Assembly (NCBI RefSeq): GCF_016307205.1 | Contig: NZ_JAEIJD010000001.1 | Span: forward strand, 372,001 to 436,000 | Origin: Pontibaca salina | Lineage (GTDB): Bacteria > Pseudomonadota > Alphaproteobacteria > Rhodobacterales > Rhodobacteraceae | Direction: 5' to 3' | DNA length: 64,000 nt | In this document: positions 17,208-24,953 of the stretch, one piece after another | Numbering within the stretch: the first letter of the stretch is position 1 | Layout: each line of letters begins with the position of its first letter | Program-made: the position numbers and the translations under genes | The notes under the pieces: model-generated | Seen by the model: only the letters and a program-made list of their open reading frames with translations | What the model was told of the DNA's origin: nothing | Database searches by the model: none

Positions 17208-17840
17208 ATGGAGCTAACCCCCGAGCTGCTGTTGCATGGCTACTCGTCCGGCATTTTCCCGATGGCCGAACGCCGTGACGACCCAGATGTTTTCTGGGTC
17301 GACCCACGGAGGCGGGGGGTTATGCCGCTGGATCGGTTTCACATTTCTCGCAGCCTTATGCGGCGCATGCGCCGGGGGGGCTTCTCGGTAACCGTTGACA
17401 CCGACTTTGCCGGCGTTGTGGATGGTTGCGCGGATCGGGAAGAAACTTGGATCAATCAGGAAATCCGTCTTTTATATCAGGCGCTTTTCGTGACTGGTCA
17501 CGCCCATTCTCTTGAAATCTGGGAAAAGGATGAGCTTGTCGGTGGTGTCTATGGGGTCACAATGGGGGCGGCCTTTTTCGGGGAAAGCATGTTCTCGCGC
17601 CGCACGGACGCTTCCAAACTGGCGCTGGCCTGGCTTGTAGATCGGCTCCGTCTGGGAGGGTTCACCCTGTTCGATACGCAGTTCGTTACCGACCATCTGG
17701 CAAGTCTGGGCGCGATTGAGATCTCACGGGCCCAATATCATTACCGCCTGCAACAGGCCCTCACACTTCCCGGTGACTTTACCGGCCCACCAATTGGATC
17801 GCCTCAGGAAGTGATACAGCGCAATACCCAGACATCGTAA
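17208..17840 (+). CDS. aat: Leucyl/phenylalanyl-tRNA--protein transferase
   Basis: Cytoplasmic enzyme of the bacterial N-degron pathway that adds Leu or Phe from charged tRNA to proteins with N-terminal Lys or Arg, marking them for ClpAP. The 210 residues match the family. Visible blocks are GYSSGIFPMAE, FWVDPRRRGVMPLD, WINQEIRLLYQALF, then GVYGVTMGAAFFGESMFSR and DTQFVTDHLASLGAIEISR. It follows accC by 15 bases. Its last 37 bases overlap the convergent DUF2155 gene. Confidence 0.95.
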   Translation: MELTPELLLHGYSSGIFPMAERRDDPDVFWVDPRRRGVMPLDRFHISRSLMRRMRRGGFSVTVDTDFAGVVDGCADREETWINQEIRLLYQALFVTGHAHSLEIWEKDELVGGVYGVTMGAAFFGESMFSRRTDASKLALAWLVDRLRLGGFTLFDTQFVTDHLASLGAIEISRAQYHYRLQQALTLPGDFTGPPIGSPQEVIQRNTQTS

Positions 17841-18169
17841 CGATTGTGGTCAAGCGCGTTCAGCGCTGGGGACGAGGCAACCATCCAGCCGTGGAATGCC
17901 TGATAGCCGCTGACCCGGTCCGTAATGGTCAGCAGCGCGAAGGCATCCCCCGTCGGGTTTTCCGGCGGATAACGACAATCTTGGACAGTGACGCTCAGCC
18001 CGAACACATTGAGTGTGCCGCCCCATGGGATCTCGACATCGACGGTTTCGCCATTCACTTTGTCCAAGCCCCGCAGCACCGCCCCCAGACCAGAATCAAC
18101 GGAGGTCTGCGCCATGCCTGCTGCGCTGGTCAGTCCGAGTGCCAGCATCAATGCCGCAAGCCAGCGCAT
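17804..18169 (-). CDS. DUF2155 family periplasmic protein
   Basis: A 121-residue secreted protein with an N-terminal signal peptide ending near SAAGMAQ. The domain LRGLDKVNGETVDVEIPWG, then TVQDCRYPPENPTGDAFA and ITDRVSGYQAFHGWM, is typical of DUF2155. Two cysteines may form a disulfide. The ATG at 18169 shares one base with the mlaD stop (TGATG), so an upstream TTG is not needed. DUF2155 often neighbours mlaD and NDUFA12 in alphaproteobacteria. No function is established. Confidence 0.85.
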   Translation of the reverse strand: MRWLAALMLALGLTSAAGMAQTSVDSGLGAVLRGLDKVNGETVDVEIPWGGTLNVFGLSVTVQDCRYPPENPTGDAFALLTITDRVSGYQAFHGWMVASSPALNALDHNRYDVWVLRCITS

Positions 18170-18621
18170 CAATTGCCATTCCCGCTGCCAGAAACGAATT
18201 TCAGCAATAGTGAAATCAGGCTGACGGCACCTTGCGTGTCTGCGATCTCATCGCCCGGTTCAAAATAAAACGGCGACCCACCCGGAGACAACTCGACATA
18301 GTTCCCGCCCAACAAGCCTTCGGAGGCCACCACAACCGCACTGTCATCGGGAATCTGGATGCCTTCACGCAGCGCTAGGACCGTATCGGCGCGATAGGTT
18401 TCCGGGTTCAGCGTCACAGCCGTCACATTGCCGACCTTGACCCCGGCCAGCCGAATATCCGTGCCCACTCCGACCCCTTCGAGCGAGCGGAAACTGGCGC
18501 GCAACGGATAGGTGTCACTGCCGCCAGAGAGCCCGGTCGCCTGACCAGCATAGACGGCAAAGGCGATTGCGGCGGCCAATACCGCACCGCCGACTAATAT
18601 CTCGGTGGTGTTATGCGACAT
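18169..18621 (-). CDS. mlaD: MlaD-type lipid-transport periplasmic protein
   Basis: Substrate-binding subunit of the Mla phospholipid trafficking system, anchored in the inner membrane and exposed to the periplasm; 150 residues. An N-terminal helix (about residues 7-24) is followed by the MCE domain, with LRASFRSLEGVGVGTDIRL and VASEGLLGGNYVELSPGG. The ATG at 18621 begins right before the anchor helix. The other Mla genes (mlaE, mlaF) are not nearby. It is coupled to the DUF2155 gene. Confidence 0.85.
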   Translation of the reverse strand: MSHNTTEILVGGAVLAAAIAFAVYAGQATGLSGGSDTYPLRASFRSLEGVGVGTDIRLAGVKVGNVTAVTLNPETYRADTVLALREGIQIPDDSAVVVASEGLLGGNYVELSPGGSPFYFEPGDEIADTQGAVSLISLLLKFVSGSGNGN

Positions 18622-18699
18622 GGGGGCGCTCCGGGCGGTCAAGGCGCGATCCGAAAAATAAGAAGCGGCTTTCGGAATGAATTGCGCATAAGGGCGGAT

Positions 18700-19083
18700 T
18701 TACTCCGGGCTCCATGCCTCGTAATCGCTGCGTGGAGCCGGATCGGGGCGGCGAATCGAGCCAATAGGCGCATAGGCCAGTGGCGTTCCGCTTCGATTCT
18801 CCAGATGAGGTTTTTCCCAAGGCTTGTGGACCAGCGGCTGTTCGCTTGGCGGTTCATCCCACGTATGGTGCAGCCAGCCGTGCCATTCGGGGCTGATCCG
18901 GCTCGCCTCAATCTCGCCGTTAAAAATGACCCAGCGCCTGCTGTTGTCTGCGTTGCGATAGAACTTGTTGCCCTGCGCATCCTCGCCCACCTTTTCGCCC
19001 TTGCGCCAGGTGAAAAGCTGCGTGTTCAGGGTCTGCCCGTTCCACCATGTAAAAGCGCGTAGAATTACGTTCACGATACCCAT
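18700..19083 (-). CDS. NDUFA12-type NADH:ubiquinone oxidoreductase accessory subunit
   Basis: Homologue of mitochondrial B17.2/NDUFA12, an accessory subunit on the peripheral arm of respiratory complex I, found in alphaproteobacteria. The 127 residues include [38 protein letters not shown] and [11 protein letters not shown], which define the family. The start at 19083 is chosen because homologues begin close to this point; the upstream frame is unlike protein. The core nuo genes are elsewhere. Confidence 0.92.
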   Translation of the reverse strand: MGIVNVILRAFTWWNGQTLNTQLFTWRKGEKVGEDAQGNKFYRNADNSRRWVIFNGEIEASRISPEWHGWLHHTWDEPPSEQPLVHKPWEKPHLENRSGTPLAYAPIGSIRRPDPAPRSDYEAWSPE

Positions 19084-19159
19084 GAATGCCTCCGGCTGAT
19101 CTCGCACTTGATATGACTGATCCGGACGCCAAGGTCCAGAGACAAGCACGCTTGTGACG

Positions 19160-19534
19160 TCAGGATGCGCTATTCTGCGGCAACAGTGCAGTTACCTCGA
19201 TTTCGATCAGGTATTTCGGGTCGATGAGTTTGCTTTCGAACATTGTCATCGCTGGTGGGTTCGCCCCAAAGGTTTCAACCAAGATCGGCCAGCAAGCTTC
19301 GAAATCTGCGCTATCGGGCAGGATATAGCTGACTCGCACCACATCGGCGAATCCGGCACCCGCCTTTTCCAGCGCAGTACCAATTACCGACAGGGCCGAG
19401 CGACACTGCTCGGTCGCGGTTTCACCCTGCCCGACAGTGCCCGAAACATGGACCCAGCCACCCGCCACTACCGCGCGGCAATAGCCGATCTTGGCTTCGA
19501 ATTCACCGCCCGAGGAAATACGTTCTATCGTCAT
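19160..19534 (-). CDS. RidA/YjgF-family protein
   Basis: Small trimeric cytosolic protein of 124 residues. RidA proteins hydrolyse reactive imines and enamines released by PLP enzymes. Visible blocks are [29 protein letters not shown] and DVVRVSYIL. The arginine that defines active RidA imine deaminases normally sits in the CxRxY-type strand; here VVRVSYIL carries an Arg at a comparable place, but I cannot settle the subgroup. It lies downstream of clpX behind a terminator. Confidence 0.8.
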   Translation of the reverse strand: MTIERISSGGEFEAKIGYCRAVVAGGWVHVSGTVGQGETATEQCRSALSVIGTALEKAGAGFADVVRVSYILPDSADFEACWPILVETFGANPPAMTMFESKLIDPKYLIEIEVTALLPQNSAS

Positions 19535-19553
19535 GCTTTGTTTCCTTGATCAC

Positions 19554-19583
19554 AAAAAGGGCGGGATAATTGCCCGCCCCTTT
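19554..19583 (-). terminator. Rho-independent terminator after clpX
   Basis: On the minus strand GGGCGGG and CCCGCCC form a seven-base-pair stem around a seven-base loop (arms 19559-19565 and 19573-19579 in plus coordinates), followed by TTTTTG. It lies 24 bases beyond the clpX stop and before the ridA start, so it should end the clpX transcript. Confidence 0.8.
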
Positions 19584-19606
19584 AAAACCGTTCACGTAAG
19601 GTCAAT

Positions 19607-20875
19607 TTACCCTGCTGACGCGGAGCCTTTTTGTTCCTCCGCGTGGATCATCAGTGGTCCAGCTTCGGAAGTCACCGCTTCTTCGTTGACCACCACCTTG
19701 GTCACGCTGTCCAGACCCGGAAGTTCGAACATCGTATCCAAAAGGATGTCTTCGAGAATTGACCGCAATCCTCGCGCGCCTGTCTTGCGCTTGATCGCCC
19801 GCTCGGCGATGGCACTGAGCGCATCGTCGGTGAAATGCAGCTCGGTCTCTTCCAGCTCGAACAAGCGCTGATACTGCTTGACCAGCGCATTTTTAGGCTG
19901 CGTCAGGATGGTGATCAGCGCATCCGCATCCAGATCTTCCAATGTCGCCAGAACCGGCAGACGGCCGACAAATTCGGGGATCAACCCAAATTTCAGCAAA
20001 TCCTCCGGCTCGAGATCGCGGAAAATCTCGCCAATACCCCGATCATCATTTTCGCGCACGTCGGCACCAAAACCCATAGCGCTGCCTTTGCCGCGCTGCG
20101 CGATGATCTTGTCCAGCCCGGCGAACGCACCGCCGCAAATGAACAGGATATTGGTCGTATCCACCTGCAGGAATTCCTGCTGCGGGTGTTTACGCCCGCC
20201 CTGCGGGGGAACGCTGGCGACCGTGCCTTCCATCAGCTTGAGTAACGCCTGCTGCACCCCTTCGCCCGACACGTCACGGGTGATGCTGGGATTTTCTGAC
20301 TTACGGGTGATCTTGTCGACTTCATCGATATAGACAATGCCGCGCTGTGCCCGTTCAACGTTGTATTCGCTGGCCTGCAACAGCTTGAGAATAATGTTTT
20401 CGACGTCTTCGCCAACATAACCGGCCTCGGTCAGTGTGGTGGCGTCGGCCATGGTAAAGGGCACGTCAAGAATGCGGGCCAGCGTCTGCGCCAGCAACGT
20501 CTTGCCGCAACCGGTGGGTCCGATCAGCAGGATGTTTGATTTCGCCAGTTCGATATCGCTTCCGGCCTTCTGCGAATGGTTCAACCGTTTGTAATGGTTG
20601 TGCACCGCAACCGACAGCACCCGCTTGGCCATCGCCTGTCCGATCACATAATCGTCCAGCACGTCGCAGATATCCTTGGGCGACGGTACACCATCGGTCG
20701 TTTTCAACTCGGAGGATTTGGTTTCCTCGCGGATGATGTCCATGCAAAGTTCGACGCATTCATCACAGATGAAAACGGTCGGTCCGGCAATCAGCTTGCG
20801 CACCTCGTGCTGGCTCTTGCCGCAAAAACTGCAATACAGCGTGTTCTTGCTGTCGCCGCCTGAGTTCGTTGCCAT
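19607..20875 (-). CDS. clpX: ATP-dependent Clp protease ATP-binding subunit ClpX
   Basis: AAA+ unfoldase feeding substrates to ClpP; 422 residues, the usual length. The N-terminal zinc-binding domain has Cys15, Cys18, Cys37 and Cys40 (YCSFCGKS and [10 protein letters not shown]). Walker A is [15 protein letters not shown], Walker B is [10 protein letters not shown], and the pore loop GYVGED follows. The ATG at 20875 is chosen because family members begin directly before the zinc domain. clpP lies upstream on the same strand, 139 bases away. Confidence 0.97.
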   Translation of the reverse strand: MATNSGGDSKNTLYCSFCGKSQHEVRKLIAGPTVFICDECVELCMDIIREETKSSELKTTDGVPSPKDICDVLDDYVIGQAMAKRVLSVAVHNHYKRLNHSQKAGSDIELAKSNILLIGPTGCGKTLLAQTLARILDVPFTMADATTLTEAGYVGEDVENIILKLLQASEYNVERAQRGIVYIDEVDKITRKSENPSITRDVSGEGVQQALLKLMEGTVASVPPQGGRKHPQQEFLQVDTTNILFICGGAFAGLDKIIAQRGKGSAMGFGADVRENDDRGIGEIFRDLEPEDLLKFGLIPEFVGRLPVLATLEDLDADALITILTQPKNALVKQYQRLFELEETELHFTDDALSAIAERAIKRKTGARGLRSILEDILLDTMFELPGLDSVTKVVVNEEAVTSEAGPLMIHAEEQKGSASAG

Positions 20876-21014
20876 GATTAACCTTTCGGGCTTCGATTTT
20901 TCGAGGTCGCCCCGCCGGTGCGGAGCGTTTCGGCACCATGTCACTGCTAGTCTAGGCCAGCGGTGGGGGCATCACAATCGGAAATTGGCGGAGTACAAAG
21001 CACGCAGAAGCGCA

Positions 21015-21653
21015 TCACGCGTCGGGCGCAATGTCCTCATGCTTGCCGCGGTTTTCCACGATTTCGTCGATATGGCCCCAATCCTTGGCCTCTTCCGGCG
21101 ACATGAAATTGTCGCGGTCCAGTGCTTTTTCGACGGCTTTCTTGGTCTGGCCAGTATGCTTCACATAGATGTCATACAGCCGATCCCGCAGCTTTTGCGT
21201 CTCGGTGGCGTGAATCATGATATCGCTGGCCTGCCCTTGATAGCCGCCCGAGGGCTGGTGAACCATGATCCGGCTGTTGGGCAGCGAAAAGCGCATTCCT
21301 GACGCTCCGCCGGCCAGCAGCAGCGATCCCATCGAAGCGGCCTGTCCGATGCACAGTGTGCTGACCTTAGGCTTGATATACTGCATCGTGTCATAGATCG
21401 ACAGGCCCGAGGTCACGACCCCACCGGGTGAGTTGATGTAAAGGCTGATTTCTTTGGTCGGATTCTCAGCCTCAAGATGCAGCAGCTGCGCGATGACCAG
21501 ATGGCACATACCGTCGTGAATCGGGCCGTTAATGAAGACAATCCGCTCCTTCAGAAGGCGGGAAAAGATGTCATAGGCCCGCTCCCCCCGGCTGGTTTGT
21601 TCAACCACCATGGGGACGAGGGTATTCATGTAGGTGTCAATCGGATCGAACAT
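21015..21653 (-). CDS. clpP: ATP-dependent Clp protease proteolytic subunit ClpP
   Basis: Serine protease subunit of ClpXP/ClpAP; 212 residues. The catalytic triad is visible: Ser107 in [14 protein letters not shown], His132 in IMVHQPSGG and Asp181 in [16 protein letters not shown]. The N-terminal pattern [19 protein letters not shown] is typical. The ATG at 21653 ([10 protein letters not shown]) is the likely start; the ORF upstream has no family resemblance. The clpP-clpX order is usual in proteobacteria. Confidence 0.96.
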   Translation of the reverse strand: MFDPIDTYMNTLVPMVVEQTSRGERAYDIFSRLLKERIVFINGPIHDGMCHLVIAQLLHLEAENPTKEISLYINSPGGVVTSGLSIYDTMQYIKPKVSTLCIGQAASMGSLLLAGGASGMRFSLPNSRIMVHQPSGGYQGQASDIMIHATETQKLRDRLYDIYVKHTGQTKKAVEKALDRDNFMSPEEAKDWGHIDEIVENRGKHEDIAPDA

Positions 21654-21888
21654 GTAATTCCGCCTGCTGTTTTGGATGGATCGGGACCATACCCGACAAA
21701 GCGCTTCCAGAGTCTTAGTAGTGGCATAGCGGGGCTGCAAGGGGCTGTCTGCAGATCATTGCCGCGATTCCACAAAGCTAAGGCACTCCGAAATTGCATT
21801 ATTTCTTTTTTTCGTCTCGACGCACACTGCCGCGCTGAGGCAATCGCAGCGCCCCGCCTATAGGCGCGCGATCTTGAAATATGGCCGA

Positions 21889-22281
21889 TCAGTCCTCGGG
21901 CCCATGCGATGGGCGATGTACGTCTTCGGGATCATGATGCAGCACCGCCCAGTCCGGGTCGTCTCCGGGATCAGGCAAATCCTCGGCATTTTCATGGCGG
22001 TGGATGTGCGATTTGGCAATGAAATGCGCGGTCACCGGGGCGGCCAGAAACAGGAACAGCGTGATCAACAATTCATGCAGCGACACATGTTCATAAAAGA
22101 CATAGATGCTTGCCATTGCCGCCAGCAGAAGACCCCCCACGCCCAATGTCGTGGCCTTGGTTGGCGCGTGCAGGCGCGACATCGGATCGCCGAGCTTGAT
22201 CAGCCCGTAAGAGCCGGTAAAGCCGAAGATCCCGCTGACCACCAAGAAGAACGCGATGACGATTTCGACGATCAGTTCCAT
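21889..22281 (-). CDS. mrpG: Mrp/Pha cation:proton antiporter subunit G
   Basis: Smallest membrane partner of the Mrp complex; 130 residues. Three hydrophobic helices include GIFGFTGSYGLIKLGDPMSR, with HAPTKATTLGVGGLLLA forming the PhaG signature. The hydrophilic tail is His/Asp-rich (DPGDDPDWAVLHHDPED). Two consecutive ATGs exist at 22284 and 22281. It starts a few bases after the mrpF stop and ends the operon. Confidence 0.9.
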   Translation of the reverse strand: MELIVEIVIAFFLVVSGIFGFTGSYGLIKLGDPMSRLHAPTKATTLGVGGLLLAAMASIYVFYEHVSLHELLITLFLFLAAPVTAHFIAKSHIHRHENAEDLPDPGDDPDWAVLHHDPEDVHRPSHGPED

Positions 22282-22288
22282 CATGCCC

Positions 22289-22561
22289 TCACTCGATGAT
22301 ATTGCCGCGCAGGATGAAGCGCGCATAAGCGACAGTCGACACAAAGCCCAACATGGCAATGATCATCGATGCCTCGAAATAAACCGCCGTTCCCGCCATC
22401 AACCCGTACAGCACCAGCAACGCAATCACGTTGATCACCATGGTGTCGAGCGCCAGAATCCGGTCGCCGATATCCTGAGCGCTGACCACCTTGGCGAGCG
22501 TCATCAGGAGCGCAGCGCCAAAACAGGCGAAATTGAAATAGATTGCATAGGTCAAAATCAT
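22289..22561 (-). CDS. mrpF: Mrp/Pha cation:proton antiporter subunit F
   Basis: A 90-residue protein with three membrane helices. The family pattern AQDIGDRILALDTMVINVIA sits between helices one and two and includes the conserved Asp residues. It overlaps mrpE by four bases (ATGA). All Mrp subunits are generally needed for antiport activity. Confidence 0.92.
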   Translation of the reverse strand: MILTYAIYFNFACFGAALLMTLAKVVSAQDIGDRILALDTMVINVIALLVLYGLMAGTAVYFEASMIIAMLGFVSTVAYARFILRGNIIE

Positions 22562-23055
22562 TCGAATATCTCCAGCAAACGGCGCTCGTAACGTTGCTTG
22601 ATCTCATCCCGGACAGCATCCGGGTCGGCGGCGTCAAGACAATGCACCAGCAGGCTGTGACCTTTGCTGGACACATCGGCGGTCAGCGTGCCGGGCGTCA
22701 TGGTGATCGTGCCCGCCAGAACGGTGATCGCTGACGGGTTGCGCAATTCCAGCGGCACCGTCACCCAATTGGGCTGCATGTCCTGATTGCGGCGAAACAG
22801 GACCAACCGCGCCACGACGACATTGGCGACGATGATGTCCCACAGGACCACCAGCACGTATTCCACGATCATCAGCGGATTGCGCAGGCGAGTCCGATTG
22901 GGCCAGTAGGGGCTGGTGACGAATGGAATAAGGACCCCCAGCATCAGCCCAAACAGCAGCGAGTTCAGCGAAAAGCGATTGACCAGCAGCAGCCAGACTA
23001 ACGTCAAGAAAACCGTCAGAACCGGATGGGGAAACAACCGATGGACAACTTTCAT
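22558..23055 (-). CDS. mrpE: Mrp/Pha cation:proton antiporter subunit E
   Basis: A 165-residue subunit with N-terminal membrane helices and a cytosolic C-terminal domain. The part TVPLELRNPSAITVLAGTIT followed by MTPGTLTADVS is the MrpE signature, and LVHCLDAADPDAVRDEIK follows it. It overlaps mrpD upstream and mrpF downstream, both by four bases, indicating coupled translation. Confidence 0.92.
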   Translation of the reverse strand: MKVVHRLFPHPVLTVFLTLVWLLLVNRFSLNSLLFGLMLGVLIPFVTSPYWPNRTRLRNPLMIVEYVLVVLWDIIVANVVVARLVLFRRNQDMQPNWVTVPLELRNPSAITVLAGTITMTPGTLTADVSSKGHSLLVHCLDAADPDAVRDEIKQRYERRLLEIFE

Positions 23056-24611
23056 GGTGCAGTCCTCCTCAACACGGCGTCGATATAGTCAGTGGGCGCG
23101 TAAAGCTGGTCAACGGTTGCCGTCGCATAAGCCATCATCGGGCCGGACAGGACGGTCAGCACCACGATCAGGCCCAGCAGTGCAAAGGCCGCGCTGAACG
23201 CCATCGGCGATGGCGCGCGCATGGCACGTTCGGCCCGCGCAAGCTCGATCGGGTCCGGGAGTTCGTCTTCATCGGCCGGCGGGGTGACGATGCCGGGGTC
23301 ATGACATTTCCAGAACAGGATACTGCCAGAACGGGCGAAGCCGACGATCCCGATCAGCGACGTGGCCAGAATTACCGTCCAGATCGCGACCGTGCTTGGC
23401 GCTCCGCGCACCGCGTCCAGCACCAGAAGTTTGCCCAGGAACCCCGACAGCGGCGGCATCCCGACCAGCGCGATGGCGCCGACAAAGAACAGGGCCGCAA
23501 TCCATCCCCCCTGTGGCATCGGACGATGCACGGCAATCTCGTCGCCGCGCCGGGCAATCACCATATCCGCAATCAGGAACATCAGCGCGGTGGCAAAGGT
23601 CGAGTGCGCGATATAATATAGCGCAGCTGCGCTTGACTCCGGCGTAAACAGCGAAATTGCGACCAACAGCGTGCCCATCGAGGCAATCACCGCAAAGGCG
23701 GTCAGCCGGCTCAGCTGACGCGAGCCAAGGATACCGACCATCCCGATTGCCAAGGTTACCAACGCCGCCGGCAACAACCAGCTCTGCAAGCCGGCACTGG
23801 CCGCTTGATCGGGGCCAAAAACCAACGTGAACATGCGCAGGATGGAATAAGCCCCCACCTTGGTCATGATCGCGAACAATGCGGCCACCGGGCCGGGAGC
23901 ATTCGCATAGCTGGCTGGCAGCCAGAAATGGAACGGCAACACCGCTGCCTTGACTGCGAAGACCACCAGAAGCAGCGCCGCCCCGACCCGGATCAGCGCG
24001 GTATCCTCAAGCGGCAGCGCCGCCACCCGCTCGGCCATATCGGCCATATTCAGCGTCCCGGTCACCGCATAAAGCGTGCCAAGCGCGAACAGGAACAAGG
24101 TCGAACCAAGCAGGTTATAGACCACATATTGAATGCCGGCGCGCAGCCGCGTGGACCCGCCGCCGTGGATCATCAACCCATAAGAGGCGATCAGCAGCAC
24201 CTCGAAGAACACGAAGAGGTTAAAGGCGTCACCGGTCAGGAACGCGCCCAGAATGCCCATCAACTGAAACTGGAACAGGGCATGGAAATGTCGCCCGCGG
24301 CTGTCCCATCCGGTGCCCACTGCATAGACCAGAACCGCAAGTGCCAGCACCGAGGTCAGCATGACCATCATTGCCGACAAACGGTCCAGCACGAGCACGA
24401 TCCCGAAAGGCGCCGGCCAGTCGCCCAGCTCGTACACCAGCACATCACCGGTTGCCGCATGGTTCAGCAACCCGCCCGCGATAATGACAAGCGCCGCCGT
24501 GGCAATGATTGAAAAGATACGTTGCAGATCAAGATGGTGACGGATCACCATGATCATGAATGCGGCCATAACCGCCGGAAGGACAACCGGCAAAACGATC
24601 CAATGCGTCAT
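23052..24611 (-). CDS. mrpD: Mrp/Pha cation:proton antiporter subunit D
   Basis: A 519-residue multi-helix subunit related to the proton-pumping NuoL/M/N subunits of complex I. It contains GDAFNLFVFFEVLLIASYGL and AVKAAVLPFHFWLPASYANA, where the Glu and Lys of the family proton path occur, and ALFAIMTKVGAYSILRM. A hydrophilic loop DPGIVTPPADEDELPDP lies near the C-terminus. Four-base overlaps link it to mrpC and mrpE. Confidence 0.93.
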   Translation of the reverse strand: MTHWIVLPVVLPAVMAAFMIMVIRHHLDLQRIFSIIATAALVIIAGGLLNHAATGDVLVYELGDWPAPFGIVLVLDRLSAMMVMLTSVLALAVLVYAVGTGWDSRGRHFHALFQFQLMGILGAFLTGDAFNLFVFFEVLLIASYGLMIHGGGSTRLRAGIQYVVYNLLGSTLFLFALGTLYAVTGTLNMADMAERVAALPLEDTALIRVGAALLLVVFAVKAAVLPFHFWLPASYANAPGPVAALFAIMTKVGAYSILRMFTLVFGPDQAASAGLQSWLLPAALVTLAIGMVGILGSRQLSRLTAFAVIASMGTLLVAISLFTPESSAAALYYIAHSTFATALMFLIADMVIARRGDEIAVHRPMPQGGWIAALFFVGAIALVGMPPLSGFLGKLLVLDAVRGAPSTVAIWTVILATSLIGIVGFARSGSILFWKCHDPGIVTPPADEDELPDPIELARAERAMRAPSPMAFSAAFALLGLIVVLTVLSGPMMAYATATVDQLYAPTDYIDAVLRRTAP

Positions 24612-24952
24612 TTTGCGCTCCCTTCGGCTTCGTCATCCATGTCGATGCGGTCAGTGCGGGCCGACAGATAGGCGCTGAGCGCGATCATCACGACCACCGC
24701 CGTCATCCCGAACGAGATCACGATGGCTGTCAGTACCAGCGCCTGCGGCAGCGGGTCGGTATAGCCTTGCGCCGAGTCGCTCAGGACCGGCGGCATGTTC
24801 ATGACCACTCGACCAGAGGCAAACAGGAAAATATTGACCGCATAGGTCAGCAGCGACACCCCGATAATGACCGGGAAGGTGCGCTGACGCAGCACCAGAT
24901 AGATGCCGCAAGCTGTCAGAATGCCCACGGCCGAAGCCAGCAGTAATTCCAT
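24608..24952 (-). CDS. mrpC: Mrp/Pha cation:proton antiporter subunit C
   Basis: NuoK-like subunit of 114 residues with three helices. The pattern GVSLLTYAVNIFLFASGR and DPLPQALVLTAIVISFGMTA matches MrpC/NuoK proteins. A short acidic tail follows the last helix. It starts one base after the mrpA stop region and overlaps mrpD by four bases. Confidence 0.93.
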   Translation of the reverse strand: MELLLASAVGILTACGIYLVLRQRTFPVIIGVSLLTYAVNIFLFASGRVVMNMPPVLSDSAQGYTDPLPQALVLTAIVISFGMTAVVVMIALSAYLSARTDRIDMDDEAEGSAK

Positions 24953-24953
24953 G

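Noticed and set aside
21855-21866. Perfect 12-base palindrome CGCCTATAGGCG after mrpG
   Set aside because: It lacks a T tract for a terminator and no known operator was recognised; it may be chance in GC-rich DNA.
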